NCBI RefSeq assembly: GCF_000968375.1
Contig: NZ_CP009933.1
Location: forward strand, 4,154,001 to 4,218,000
Direction: 5' to 3'
Length of the DNA stretch: 64,000 nt
Source: Clostridium scatologenes
GTDB lineage: Bacteria; Bacillota; Clostridia; Clostridiales; Clostridiaceae
The first letter of the stretch is position 1; each line of letters begins with the position of its first letter. A program made the translations under genes and the position numbers. Positions 18,851-27,535 of this stretch are shown piece after piece. The notes below the pieces were generated by a model that worked only from the letters and a program-made list of their open reading frames with translations, searched no databases and had not been told where the DNA came from.

Positions 18851-20113
18851 TTATCCTACCTTTTTAAATCTCTTTCTCCATGTCGGAATTAGTATATCTT
18901 CTACTATATCGCTCATTATAACTACACCGCACAGCTTTTCATTACTGTCCACTACAGGTAAAGAGAGAAGATCATATTTCGAACACATTTCTATAGCTTC
19001 ATCTATGTTTTCATTATCATTTATCTTTACTATACTAGTTAACATTATTTCTCTAAGTCTATTTTTAGGTTCTGACATTATAAGGGCCTTTAATGACACT
19101 ACTCCTTGAAGTCTTTCTTGCTGATCTGTAATATATATATAATGTGACACTTCATCCTCTGGATTTGTTTCTCTTAAAAGTTCTATAGTTTCTTCAACAG
19201 TTATGTTTATATTAAAATCTATAAAGTCTTTATTCATTATGCTTCCTACAGTTTCATCTTCATATTGCATAAGTATTCTTACTTCATCAGCATCTTCTTT
19301 CTCCATAGATAAAAGAATCTTTTCAGCAGTTTCTTCATCAACTTCATCCAATATATCTGCAATTTCATCATTTGGCATATTATCTAATACTTCGTCTCTC
19401 TTAGATTGACTTAAGTTCTCAATAATATCTGCTTGAACATCTGGTTCAATTTCCTCTAAAATATCCGCTGCAAGATTTTGATCCAAGCTTTCAAAAACTT
19501 TTTTTCTATAATTTATATCCATATCCTCAAAAATATCTGCTAAATCAGCAGGATGGAGTTTTGATAATTTTTTATAGGTAACAGATAATTTTAAATTGTC
19601 ATTGACCATTTCTAATGATTCAACATTATCCCAAATAATTAGACTATCTGCTGGTTTTTTATTGAATAACTTATAGCAACTTTTAACCATATTTTCCACA
19701 CCAAGTCTTCTACCTAAAGCTAAAACTCCAGTATCTACTGCTACTACTCTAAATTCCCCTGCTATCTCGGCAATTCTTAAATCATTAACTCTTACAAGCT
19801 TTTTTCCATTGATATCTACAATTTGTCTATCTAATAGATGCTTAGATAAAAGATATGAATACTTCTGCAATATTATTTCTCTTACACCTTCACCTTTTAT
19901 TATTATCCTATCATCATCCTCATAAAATGTAATATTCTTGAATTCACAGTTTAAAATTTCTCCATCTTTTTTTATTTTGTAACCTATTGCTCTTGGAAGT
20001 CCGTCTTCAGTAGTTACATAAATATCACAAAGTTTTCCTATTGAATCGTTAAATTCATCATAAATTTTTCTATGAAGAATTTTGCTTAGAAAGAATGCAG
20101 ATAACTTTTTCAT
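18851..20113 (-). CDS. Soluble PRC-barrel / MgtE N-domain / CBS protein
   Basis: The 420-residue protein has no membrane segments. It has a PRC-barrel-like start (about 5-80, DSIGKLCDIYVTTEDG), then an MgtE intracellular N domain (about 165-285) built of acidic helical repeats (LHPADLADIFEDM, AADILEEIEPDVQADI, NDEIADILDEVDEETAEKIL), then two CBS domains (about 285-410). In MgtE these parts sense Mg2+ and gate the pore; here the pore domain is missing and the next gene is an Nramp-like transporter. I infer that it acts as a trans regulatory subunit. GAGGAGG precedes the ATG. Confidence 0.88.
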   Translation of the reverse strand: MKKLSAFFLSKILHRKIYDEFNDSIGKLCDIYVTTEDGLPRAIGYKIKKDGEILNCEFKNITFYEDDDRIIIKGEGVREIILQKYSYLLSKHLLDRQIVDINGKKLVRVNDLRIAEIAGEFRVVAVDTGVLALGRRLGVENMVKSCYKLFNKKPADSLIIWDNVESLEMVNDNLKLSVTYKKLSKLHPADLADIFEDMDINYRKKVFESLDQNLAADILEEIEPDVQADIIENLSQSKRDEVLDNMPNDEIADILDEVDEETAEKILLSMEKEDADEVRILMQYEDETVGSIMNKDFIDFNINITVEETIELLRETNPEDEVSHYIYITDQQERLQGVVSLKALIMSEPKNRLREIMLTSIVKINDNENIDEAIEMCSKYDLLSLPVVDSNEKLCGVVIMSDIVEDILIPTWRKRFKKVG

Positions 20114-20308
20114 AAATATTCCTCCTCACTTATATAGAGAGATATTTACGGAAAAGTCATAAGAATTTTAGAAATGAAAAAACTAATTTTATTATGATTT
20201 TAATATAAATGTCCCTCTATATACAACTATATTTAGTTTTACTTTTGAGTTTGACCGACCACTATAAGGGCCACTTTCCATGTATCGCACCACCTTAAAA
20301 TAAAATAA

Positions 20309-20327
20309 AGGAGTCCAAAAGACTCCT
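20309..20327 (-). terminator. Terminator of the M-box leader
   Basis: AGGAGTC pairs with GACTCCT around a 5-base loop, followed on the minus strand by TTTATTTTATTTT. It lies between the M-box and the coding genes, as expected for a Mg2+-controlled terminator. Confidence 0.85.
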
Positions 20328-20339
20328 CCAATAAACTAA

Positions 20340-20510
20340 AACTTCTTCGTACGAGTTTTAGCACTATATAGCTTTAGACTTTTATTAAGTCCAGCTACAT
20401 TAAGTAAAACCTTGATTCGGTAATACCTGTTGACCCATTGGCATCTCTCGATGTTTCCGGGCAGTAGCGTATATCTATATAGGAGCCTCACCTAACATAA
20501 GTAAACTTAT
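20340..20510 (-). promoter_or_regulatory. M-box (ykoK) Mg2+ riboswitch
   Basis: The minus strand carries the conserved blocks GTTAGGTGAGGCTCCTATAT, TACGCTACTGCCCGG, GATGCCAATGGGTCAACAGG and a closing region ending near CGTACGAAG. These are the signature sequences of the M-box, which turns off Mg2+ uptake genes when Mg2+ is plentiful. It precedes the MgtE-N/CBS and Nramp-like genes. Confidence 0.95.
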
Positions 20511-20530
20511 AATTTCATTTTACATTATTA

Positions 20531-20558
20531 ATTATAGTACAAATTTATAAAAATGCAA
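20531..20558 (-). promoter_or_regulatory. Promoter of the M-box transcript
   Basis: TTGCAT (20558-20553), 16-base spacer, TATAAT (20536-20531) on the minus strand, about 20 bases upstream of the riboswitch. The rest of the gap up to 20904 is A+T-rich with no other feature that I can support. Confidence 0.7.
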
Positions 20559-20904
20559 CCATTAAACAGTAAATTTATTTAAATTTGAGTGTTTAATTAT
20601 TTTAGTTCTCTATTAATTCGTTTTTCTATGATTTTTAAAGAATTTTTACTATTTTCTAAAGAATTATAAGCTAATATATACACAATATATCATTACATTA
20701 TATTGTATGCATTAACTTATTCTTAAGTTAATGTGAATTCTACGTAAAATTAATATTTTTCATAAATGAGTATTGAAATATTCACATGTAAAAGCTCTAT
20801 TTATATAAAAGTTAATATAAGTATTTTCAGTTTTATATTCATATTTTATTCTGGTTATGCTAATATAGGATTTAGAAAAATTGTAACTGAATGGAGCATT
20901 TATA

Positions 20905-22842
20905 ATGATAATAAATAAGGAATTTTTACCTATTAGTAAACAAGATATGAAAAAACGTAATATAGACCAATTAGATTTTATAATAATTACAGGCGATGCT
21001 TATGTAGATCACCCTTCTTTTGGTACTGCTATAATATCTAGAGTTTTAGAAAGCGAAGGTTTCACTGTTGGAATCATAGCTCAACCCGATTGGAATAATG
21101 TTGAAGATTTCAAACGTCTTGGAAAACCCAAGTTCGGCTTTCTTGTAAACTCTGGTAATATAGATTCAATGGTAAACCATTATACCGCTTCAAAGAAAAA
21201 GCGTCATGATGACTTATATTCTCCAGGTGGAAAAAGCGGTCACAGACCTGATAGAGCTCTTATTGTATATTGTAACAAAGCTAGAGAAGCTTATAAAAAT
21301 GTACCAATTATGATTGGCGGCATCGAGGCAAGTTTAAGAAGATTTGCTCACTATGATTACTGGGATAATAAAGTAAGAAGAAGTATATTAGTCGATTCTA
21401 AAGCAGATCTTTTAATGTACGGGATGGGTGAAAAAACCGTAGTCCAAATAGCTAATCTTCTTAAATATGGTATGGAAATTAATAAACTAACAAATGTAAG
21501 AGGAACATTATATTCATGCAAGGAAATAGATAATTTAAATGATTTTATAGAGCTTCCTTCTTTTGAAGAAGTATATAATGATAAAAAAAGCTATGCAGAG
21601 GCTTATAAAACAGAATACTATGAACAGGATGCTATAAGTGGAAAAACCTTAGTTCAACAGCATGGTGATCACTACATTGTTCAAAATCCTCCTCAATTCA
21701 CTTTAACTGAAGAGGAAATGGATATAGTATATGATCTTCCTTATACTAGAACATATCACCCTATATATGAGTCTGAAGGTGGTATCCCTGCTATAAAGGA
21801 AGTTAAGTTTTCTATTACTAGTCATAGAGGTTGTTTTGGAGCTTGTTCCTTCTGTGCTCTTACTTTTCATCAAGGAAGGACTATTCAAGCAAGAAGCGAA
21901 AACTCCATTTTAGATGAAGCAAAACTTTTAACTACATTAAATGATTTTAAAGGCTATATACATGATGTAGGTGGACCTACTGCAAACTTTAGACATAAAG
22001 CATGTAAAGCTCAAGAAACTCGCGGAATTTGTAAAAATAGGTTATGTCTTTCACCTAATCCTTGTAAAAATCTAATAGTTGATCATAGGGAATACTTAAA
22101 TCTTTTAAAACAAATGAGGCAAATTCCTGGAATTAAAAAAGTTTTTATACGTTCTGGAATAAGATATGATTACCTTATTTATGACAAAAATACTGCTTTT
22201 TTTGAAGAGCTATGTAAACATCATATAAGTGGTCAACTTAAGGTAGCACCAGAACATATAAGCGATAAAGTTCTTAAACAAATGGGAAAACCTAGTAGTA
22301 AAGTATATGATAGATTTTCCAAAAAATATTTTGAAATAAATAAAAAATTAAATAAAAAACAATATTTAGTACCTTATCTTATGTCTAGCCACCCTGGTAG
22401 TGATTTAAATGCTGCTATAGAATTAGCTTTATACATTAAAAATATGGGATATATTCCTGAACAAGTTCAAGATTTTTATCCTACTCCAGGAAGTCTATCA
22501 ACTACAATGTATTATACTGGGATTAACCCTTTAACCAATGAAAAAGTTTATATTCCTAAGGAACAAAAAGAGAAAAATATGCAGCGAGCTTTACTTCAAT
22601 TTTCTGTTCCTGAGAACTATAACCTTGTAAAAGAAGCTTTAATTAAAGCCCATCGTGAAGATTTAATAGGAAATGGTTCCAATTGTCTTATTCACGAAAC
22701 AGCACCTAAAAGAAGAACTTTTCATAATAATTCATCTACTACAGCTAAATCAAAAAATGAAAGTTCTCATAAACATAAAAATAAAATTGAGAGCTTAAAT
22801 AAAGCATCTAAAAAATCATTTAAAAATAAGTTTAAAAAATAA
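20905..22842 (+). CDS. YgiQ family radical SAM protein (UPF0313)
   Basis: The 645-residue protein has the N-terminal YgiQ region (FLPISKQDMKKRNIDQLDFI, GDAYVDHPSFGTAII), IGGIEASLRRFAHYDYWDNKVRRS, and the radical SAM cluster CFGACSFC near residue 312. The C-terminal tail from about 590 is Lys/Ser/Asn-rich and probably disordered. The reaction is unknown; a methylthiolation or other RNA/protein modification is only speculation. GAATGGAGC precedes the ATG. It is a single gene transcribed opposite to its neighbours. Confidence 0.9.
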   Translation: MIINKEFLPISKQDMKKRNIDQLDFIIITGDAYVDHPSFGTAIISRVLESEGFTVGIIAQPDWNNVEDFKRLGKPKFGFLVNSGNIDSMVNHYTASKKKRHDDLYSPGGKSGHRPDRALIVYCNKAREAYKNVPIMIGGIEASLRRFAHYDYWDNKVRRSILVDSKADLLMYGMGEKTVVQIANLLKYGMEINKLTNVRGTLYSCKEIDNLNDFIELPSFEEVYNDKKSYAEAYKTEYYEQDAISGKTLVQQHGDHYIVQNPPQFTLTEEEMDIVYDLPYTRTYHPIYESEGGIPAIKEVKFSITSHRGCFGACSFCALTFHQGRTIQARSENSILDEAKLLTTLNDFKGYIHDVGGPTANFRHKACKAQETRGICKNRLCLSPNPCKNLIVDHREYLNLLKQMRQIPGIKKVFIRSGIRYDYLIYDKNTAFFEELCKHHISGQLKVAPEHISDKVLKQMGKPSSKVYDRFSKKYFEINKKLNKKQYLVPYLMSSHPGSDLNAAIELALYIKNMGYIPEQVQDFYPTPGSLSTTMYYTGINPLTNEKVYIPKEQKEKNMQRALLQFSVPENYNLVKEALIKAHREDLIGNGSNCLIHETAPKRRTFHNNSSTTAKSKNESSHKHKNKIESLNKASKKSFKNKFKK

Positions 22843-22895
22843 ACTGATGTTATTCCAGCTTTCATCTTTTAAGCACATAGCAATGCAACTTTTTC

Positions 22896-22997
22896 AGAGG
22901 ACAATTGACAGAGGACAGTGAAGGAAGAAAACTTACCTTCACTGTCCTCTGTCAATTGTCCTCTGTCCTCTCAAAAATATTGTTTCGCAATATTTTT
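22896..22997. repeat. Heptad-armed intergenic hairpin element, copy A
   Basis: A perfect 29-bp inverted repeat (22896-22924 with 22936-22964, 11-base loop) has arms made of 7-nt units (AGAGGAC, AATTGAC, AGAGGAC) ending in AGTGAAGG at the tip. A second perfect 10-bp hairpin, AAAAATATTG/CAATATTTTT (22973-22997), follows and runs into the stop codon of the next minus-strand gene. Copies B (27.4 kb) and C (33.6 kb) share the tip and flank sequences. Confidence 0.9.
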
Positions 22998-23646
22998 AAG
23001 CTTTCTTTTTTACCCTATTTAAAGCATACATTAACGCTATTATCCATAACATATCTCCTATAATATTCTCTGTAATCAAAACAATTCCAGTTATCCATAC
23101 TATATATTCTATTATGGTTACAATGGAAGCTAAAATCACTATACTCATCCCTATTCTATTTGTATAAGTTTTATTAATAAAACTTATAGCCAAAAATAAT
23201 GTTATAGTATTTATTCCAATATATACCCAATATATATAAGTATCTTGAGAAAACACCATAGTATAACCAAGATTATTAGAACTTTGAAGAAAGCATGTAC
23301 ATTTTAACATCATAGAAATATACAATGCTATTACCACTCCTGCTATTATAAAAATATAAGAAAAATTTATAATATGACCCTTCATAAATATATATAATAC
23401 AATCAAAATTATTAAGGGCACACCAATTAGATTCATAAAAAATAAAGGTTTTAGTAAGTAAAGATATTTTATGTTACTAACTAAAAATAATGTTAAAAGT
23501 ACAGCATATCTTAACCCCATAACAAGTATGGTAATTAATGCTATTGTCTTAACTTTTTTAGGCGAATACAAATCTAAATAAAAACATTTAAATAAAAGCA
23601 TTATTATAATAAGTAGCAAAGAAATATAGATATAGAATTTTAACAT
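22996..23646 (-). CDS. Integral membrane protein of unknown function
   Basis: The 216-residue protein is almost wholly hydrophobic, with six or seven probable membrane helices separated by short loops. I see no catalytic or binding motif and do not recognise a family. AGGAGG lies close before the ATG at 23646. It is a single gene whose stop overlaps the terminal hairpin of repeat copy A, which may act as its terminator. Confidence 0.75.
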   Translation of the reverse strand: MLKFYIYISLLLIIIMLLFKCFYLDLYSPKKVKTIALITILVMGLRYAVLLTLFLVSNIKYLYLLKPLFFMNLIGVPLIILIVLYIFMKGHIINFSYIFIIAGVVIALYISMMLKCTCFLQSSNNLGYTMVFSQDTYIYWVYIGINTITLFLAISFINKTYTNRIGMSIVILASIVTIIEYIVWITGIVLITENIIGDMLWIIALMYALNRVKKKA

Positions 23647-23712
23647 ACTACCTCCTGATACATTACTACTATCTTATATTTATTACAAAATTCAAATTTA
23701 TATTACTAAAAA

Positions 23713-23760
23713 ATGCTTTTAAGTTAAATATATGATTTCATATATTTAACTTAAAAGCAT
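23713..23760 (-). terminator. Terminator overlapping the 3' end of the diacylglycerol-kinase-like gene
   Basis: A perfect 23-bp stem (23713-23735 with 23738-23760, 2-base loop) is followed on the minus strand by TTTTTTAG. The upstream arm encodes the last codons and the stop of the gene ending at 23746. Confidence 0.85.
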
Positions 23761-24651
23761 CTTCTCAGGTATATTTGTACCTAAAATTTCTATTCCATCT
23801 TTTATACATTCTATAACCAATGGAAAATCTGGTCCTCTTTCCCCATCTATATCTGTTACTATATTTTCATGACATTCTATCTCTATTCTATTAGATTTAA
23901 AATATACAAGTCCTTCTGTGCCTTCTAAATGTTCGCCTTTGAACATTTTTATAAAAAGTGCTATCATGTCTTTTATCATTCCTGCTTTTATTATTATCAC
24001 ATCCAACATTCCGTCGTCAACTTCTGCTTTATATGCAAACTTTAAATTTCCAGCAGTCTGTCCGTTAAATACTAACATCAAGTACATATAATCATCAAAT
24101 ACATCATTTTCAGATGATACTCTTATTTTAAGTTTTCTAAGACTAGGTAATTGTTCTAATGCTTTAATATAATAAGCAAGCTTTCCTATTGTATTTTTTA
24201 AGTTCACATCTGTTCTTTGTGATACATCTGTAAAAAGTCCTGTGCTTGCTACATTCAAAAAATATTTATCATTTATTTTTCCTAAATCTAATTTTCTAGG
24301 TTTACTATTTAATATTTGTTCACAAGCTTCCTCTATATCTTCAGGAATTCCAATAAATTTTGCAAAATCATTAGCAGTACCTACTGGAAGTATTGCTATA
24401 GGAATATTCAAATCTAGATTTTTCATGTGATTTACAGCTTCATCAATAGTCCCATCTCCACCAGCTATTAAAATATATTCATAAGTTTTATCTATACCTT
24501 CAAAGGCTTCGCTTATACTATATTCAAAACTAATTCTGAAAGGTACAACTTCATATCCATATTTTTGATGCACTCTTATAACCTTGTCAATACCACTTAT
24601 TATAGTATTTTCTCCAGAATACGGATTATATATAAACCTTACTTTCTTCAT
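23746..24651 (-). CDS. Diacylglycerol/lipid kinase family protein (YegS/DgkB-like)
   Basis: The 301-residue protein starts KKVRFIYNPYSGE and carries the nucleotide-binding loop ILIAGGDGTIDEAVNHM (about 80-97) and LPVGTANDFAKFIGIP, with the C-terminal IECHENIVTDIDGE segment. These define the diacylglycerol kinase catalytic family, which phosphorylates lipid hydroxyls using ATP. The substrate may be diacylglycerol released during lipoteichoic acid synthesis, but this is not shown. GGAGAG precedes the ATG at 24651. Confidence 0.9.
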   Translation of the reverse strand: MKKVRFIYNPYSGENTIISGIDKVIRVHQKYGYEVVPFRISFEYSISEAFEGIDKTYEYILIAGGDGTIDEAVNHMKNLDLNIPIAILPVGTANDFAKFIGIPEDIEEACEQILNSKPRKLDLGKINDKYFLNVASTGLFTDVSQRTDVNLKNTIGKLAYYIKALEQLPSLRKLKIRVSSENDVFDDYMYLMLVFNGQTAGNLKFAYKAEVDDGMLDVIIIKAGMIKDMIALFIKMFKGEHLEGTEGLVYFKSNRIEIECHENIVTDIDGERGPDFPLVIECIKDGIEILGTNIPEKMLLS

Positions 24652-24777
24652 ACAAAAACTCTCCTATTTTTAATAAACCTCATTACTTAAAGTAATATTT
24701 AAATTATAAAATATAATACATTCATTAAAAAATTTTAATTTTATGATTACATACTACATTATAACACCTTATACAAC

Positions 24778-24812
24778 AAATCCACAAGATTATGAAAGAA
24801 TCTTGTGGATTT
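24778..24812. terminator. Hairpin after the CBS-domain gene
   Basis: AAATCCACAAGATT pairs perfectly with AATCTTGTGGATTT around a 7-base loop. It lies 20 bp past the stop of the minus-strand CBS gene. The U-tract is short on both strands. Confidence 0.65.
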
Positions 24813-24831
24813 ATTCATAAATTATTAAATT

Positions 24832-25260
24832 TTAAATTTCTGGTGCAGTCTGTTCAGAAATATTACTAAGTGCTTCTTCTGCTTTTTCTTGAAGATTAGG
24901 CTCAACAGCTATGTCTCCTAAAGATACTACTCCAACTAGATTATTAGATTCCATTATAGGCAATCTTCTTATTTGTCTTTCACTCATAATTCTAGATGCA
25001 TCTTCAATATCCATACTAGGATCACCTACAACTGGATTTGATGACATGATTTCCCTAACTGTTTGCTTTTGAGAATTCTGTCCTTCAGCTGAAGATCTTA
25101 TAGCTATATCCCTATCTGTAACTATTCCTATAACTTTGTCTCCATTACATACGGGAATTGCTCCTATATTATGTTTCCTCATAAGTTGTGCCGCTCTTTC
25201 AACATTATCTTCGGCATTTAAGCTAACAACACATTTAGTCATAATATCTTGAACTTTCAT
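24832..25260 (-). CDS. Two-CBS-domain protein
   Basis: The 142-residue cytosolic protein is a single Bateman module: KVQDIMTKCVVSLNAEDNVERAAQLM with GIVTDRDIAIR in the first CBS, then VREIMSSNPVVGDPSMDIEDASRIM and LVGVVSLGDIA in the second. CBS pairs bind adenine nucleotides and regulate partners. No partner domain is fused and the target is unknown. The ATG at 25260 has GAGAGGTG upstream; an in-frame start three codons earlier has no site. Confidence 0.92.
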   Translation of the reverse strand: MKVQDIMTKCVVSLNAEDNVERAAQLMRKHNIGAIPVCNGDKVIGIVTDRDIAIRSSAEGQNSQKQTVREIMSSNPVVGDPSMDIEDASRIMSERQIRRLPIMESNNLVGVVSLGDIAVEPNLQEKAEEALSNISEQTAPEI

Positions 25261-25351
25261 AAAAAACACCTCTCTTCAAAATTTACACTGTAAAACTATT
25301 GTGTCCCTATATTTCCTTGAATATAAGCGTAAATTTATAGAAAAAATGCTT

Positions 25352-26017
25352 TTATAAACTTTTTGTCTTTTTCGACGACTTATATATGCCTAGTGCAATT
25401 ACTGCTACAACTACTATGAATATTATTGGGATAAAAAACTTAATTGAAAAAGGATGTTCCAAACTTTTTCCTATAAATGAATAAGAAACCATTTCCGGAA
25501 AAACACCTATCATAGTTCCTAAAATAAAACTTCTATATTTCATTTTGGTAAGTCCTGCTGCATAGCTTAATGGATCATATGGAAATATGAATGATAATCT
25601 CATTATGCACATTATTTCAGTTCCATGCTTTTCAATACTTGAATCTAATTTCATAGCTTTACCTTTTAAAAGTTTATCTACAAAAGATCTACCTAAAAAT
25701 CTTGCTAGAAAAAATGCTAAAGTACCTGATGTAAAACAGCCTATCATGCTAAGCAAAAGTGCTTTATAAGGTCCAAAAACATTCCCTGCTACAATGGATA
25801 AAAGTGAAACTGGAACTATTAAAGCTACAGGTTTTAAGGAATATAGTAGTATAAAAGCTATAGAAGCAAATTTACCATAACTTAAAATATAATGTCTAAC
25901 ATGTTTTATCCTTAAGTGAGTCAATCTTTTTCCATACTTCATCATAAAATACACAAATACAATTATCAATAGTGCTCCAATGAAATACTGCAGTATCTTT
26001 TTTTTATTTTCTTTCAT
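25352..26017 (-). CDS. TVP38/TMEM64 family (VTT domain) membrane protein
   Basis: The 221-residue protein has an N-terminal helix (about 8-25) and the VTT/DedA-like core with the motif IVAGNVFGPYKALLLSMIGCFTSGTLAFFLARFLGR and FPYDPLSYAAGLTKM. Family members are thought to act in lipid scrambling or membrane homeostasis. The start is the ATG at 26017 with TTGAGGATC before it. It is transcribed away from pssA. Confidence 0.9.
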   Translation of the reverse strand: MKENKKKILQYFIGALLIIVFVYFMMKYGKRLTHLRIKHVRHYILSYGKFASIAFILLYSLKPVALIVPVSLLSIVAGNVFGPYKALLLSMIGCFTSGTLAFFLARFLGRSFVDKLLKGKAMKLDSSIEKHGTEIMCIMRLSFIFPYDPLSYAAGLTKMKYRSFILGTMIGVFPEMVSYSFIGKSLEHPFSIKFFIPIIFIVVVAVIALGIYKSSKKTKSL

Positions 26018-26202
26018 TAAGATCCTCAACTCTCTACTTTTAATTCTTTTGTAAGTCTATTTTAACAAAAAATTTATAATTTTTCCACCAAAAATCTCAA
26101 ATATGCACTTAAATATTTTACAAAAATGAGTTATAATAGTTCTAATACGTAATTTGATTTTATGTTCAATTTAACATTATTATATTATTAGGAGTGATTA
26201 TA

Positions 26203-26724
26203 ATGGCTAAAATAGCTAAAAGTGCAGTACCTAACATTTTTACATTTACAAACTTAGGTTGCGGTGTAATGTCCTTAATGATGACCTTCCAAGAAAATTA
26301 CAAATGGGCTGGTATTTTTGTACTACTTGCATGTCTAGCTGATAGATATGACGGAAGAGTAGCAAGATTTTTAAATGTATCTAGTACTTTGGGAAAAGAA
26401 TTAGATTCTCTTGCAGACTTAGTTTCTTTTGGAGTAGCACCTTCTATTCTTGCATTTAACCTTTATGGTTTAACTAATTTCGGACTTTTAGGATATTCTT
26501 TAGTATTACTATTACCTATAGCCGGTGCTTATAGACTTGCTAGATTTAACGTTACTGAATTTGACGGACAATTTTTCGGTATACCAATAACTTTTGCAGG
26601 TATGTTTATGGCTATTTATTGTTTAATTACAATGAATTTTCTAGCACCAGTACAAGTTACAATTATATTGATAATAGCTTTATCTTACCTTATGGTATGT
26701 AAACACAGATTTAAGAAATTTTAA
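26203..26724 (+). CDS. pssA: CDP-diacylglycerol-serine O-phosphatidyltransferase
   Basis: The 173-residue integral membrane enzyme makes phosphatidylserine from CDP-diacylglycerol and serine. The CDP-alcohol phosphotransferase motif D-G-x2-A-R-x8-G-x3-D-x3-D is intact (DGRVARFLNVSSTLGKELDSLAD, about residues 48-70). The start MAKIAKSAVPNIFTFTNLGCG at 26203 has GGAGTG upstream and fits the family. No psd gene for decarboxylation is next to it. A bidirectional terminator follows. Confidence 0.93.
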   Translation: MAKIAKSAVPNIFTFTNLGCGVMSLMMTFQENYKWAGIFVLLACLADRYDGRVARFLNVSSTLGKELDSLADLVSFGVAPSILAFNLYGLTNFGLLGYSLVLLLPIAGAYRLARFNVTEFDGQFFGIPITFAGMFMAIYCLITMNFLAPVQVTIILIIALSYLMVCKHRFKKF

Positions 26725-26747
26725 GAGGTGTGGTTTTCACACCTCTT
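26723..26747. terminator. Bidirectional terminator between pssA and the acidic-tail protein
   Basis: AAGAGGTGTG pairs perfectly with CACACCTCTT; TTTTCC follows on the plus strand. The stem overlaps the stop codons of both convergent genes. Confidence 0.8.
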
Positions 26748-27279
26748 TTCCATTATCATCATTTGAGTTATCATCATTTTCATTATCACTAGAATCTTTT
26801 TCACTGCTATCACTATCTTTTTTATTATCTTGAACATCTTTTACGTTACTACTAACAGCCTTTGCATTGTCAGAATCATCTTTCTCATCATTAAAAACAT
26901 CTTTTTCATCATTAACAGTATCCTCTTTACTATTTGGAGTATCACCTTGAGAATTTTGTAATTTTAATTCATTATCAATTTCCGTTTGTATATATTGAAC
27001 TTGCATTCTGGACTGCATTATTTGTGATCTTACATTGCAAAAATCCATATACCCACAACTTGTCTTTTCTAACATACATATAACTTCATTTATAACTTTT
27101 AGAAGATCATTAGACGTTTTTATAGCATTTCTTACATCCTTCTTATGTGCTAATGCTATGCCATTTAGTTCTCCTGCTCCTCCCACTATAAGTCTGTATG
27201 AATTAACTAATTTTGCCAAAAAATCAGACAAATTATTTATGTCATTATAATAATCTTCCATAACTTTTCTACATGTCAT
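26737..27279 (-). CDS. Uncharacterised protein with helical N-half and acidic repetitive tail
   Basis: I do not recognise this 180-residue protein. Residues 1-110 look alpha-helical, with isolated Cys residues (3, about 69, 75 and 81). From about residue 111 the sequence is a low-complexity tail rich in Asp, Glu, Lys, Ser and Asn, with loosely repeated NDEKD, SDNAK and SSEKDSSDN units, probably disordered. There is no signal peptide. It is a single gene with repeat copy B upstream. The 3' end lies in a terminator shared with pssA. Confidence 0.7.
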   Translation of the reverse strand: MTCRKVMEDYYNDINNLSDFLAKLVNSYRLIVGGAGELNGIALAHKKDVRNAIKTSNDLLKVINEVICMLEKTSCGYMDFCNVRSQIMQSRMQVQYIQTEIDNELKLQNSQGDTPNSKEDTVNDEKDVFNDEKDDSDNAKAVSSNVKDVQDNKKDSDSSEKDSSDNENDDNSNDDNGKEV

Positions 27280-27423
27280 AAATACTCCACCACGTAAAAT
27301 TTGATACCAATACTAATATATTGCACTTTACTTAAATTAATTCAAACTATTGAAATTTAACAAAACTTTCTCATATATAAAATTTCTATTTAATATAGGC
27401 ATAATGCGATACAAACTTTTCGA

Positions 27424-27530
27424 GAAGACAATTGATAAAGGACAGAGGACAGTGAAGGATAATTTTTTGTGTTATCAAAAATCATCCTTCACTGTCCTCT
27501 GTCAATTTTTCTATGTCCTCTTAAAAATAT
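27424..27530. repeat. Heptad-armed intergenic hairpin element, copy B
   Basis: The inner stem (about 27442-27468 with 27476-27503) shares GACAGAGGACAGTGAAGG with copy A, and its tip continues into ATnATTTTT as in copy C. The outer arms (AGACAATTGATAAAG against ATTTTTCTATGTCCTCT) are diverged. The right end TCTTAAAAATAT matches TCTCAAAAATAT of copy A, and the left flank resembles the copy A left flank. Confidence 0.85.
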
Positions 27531-27535
27531 ACTTT

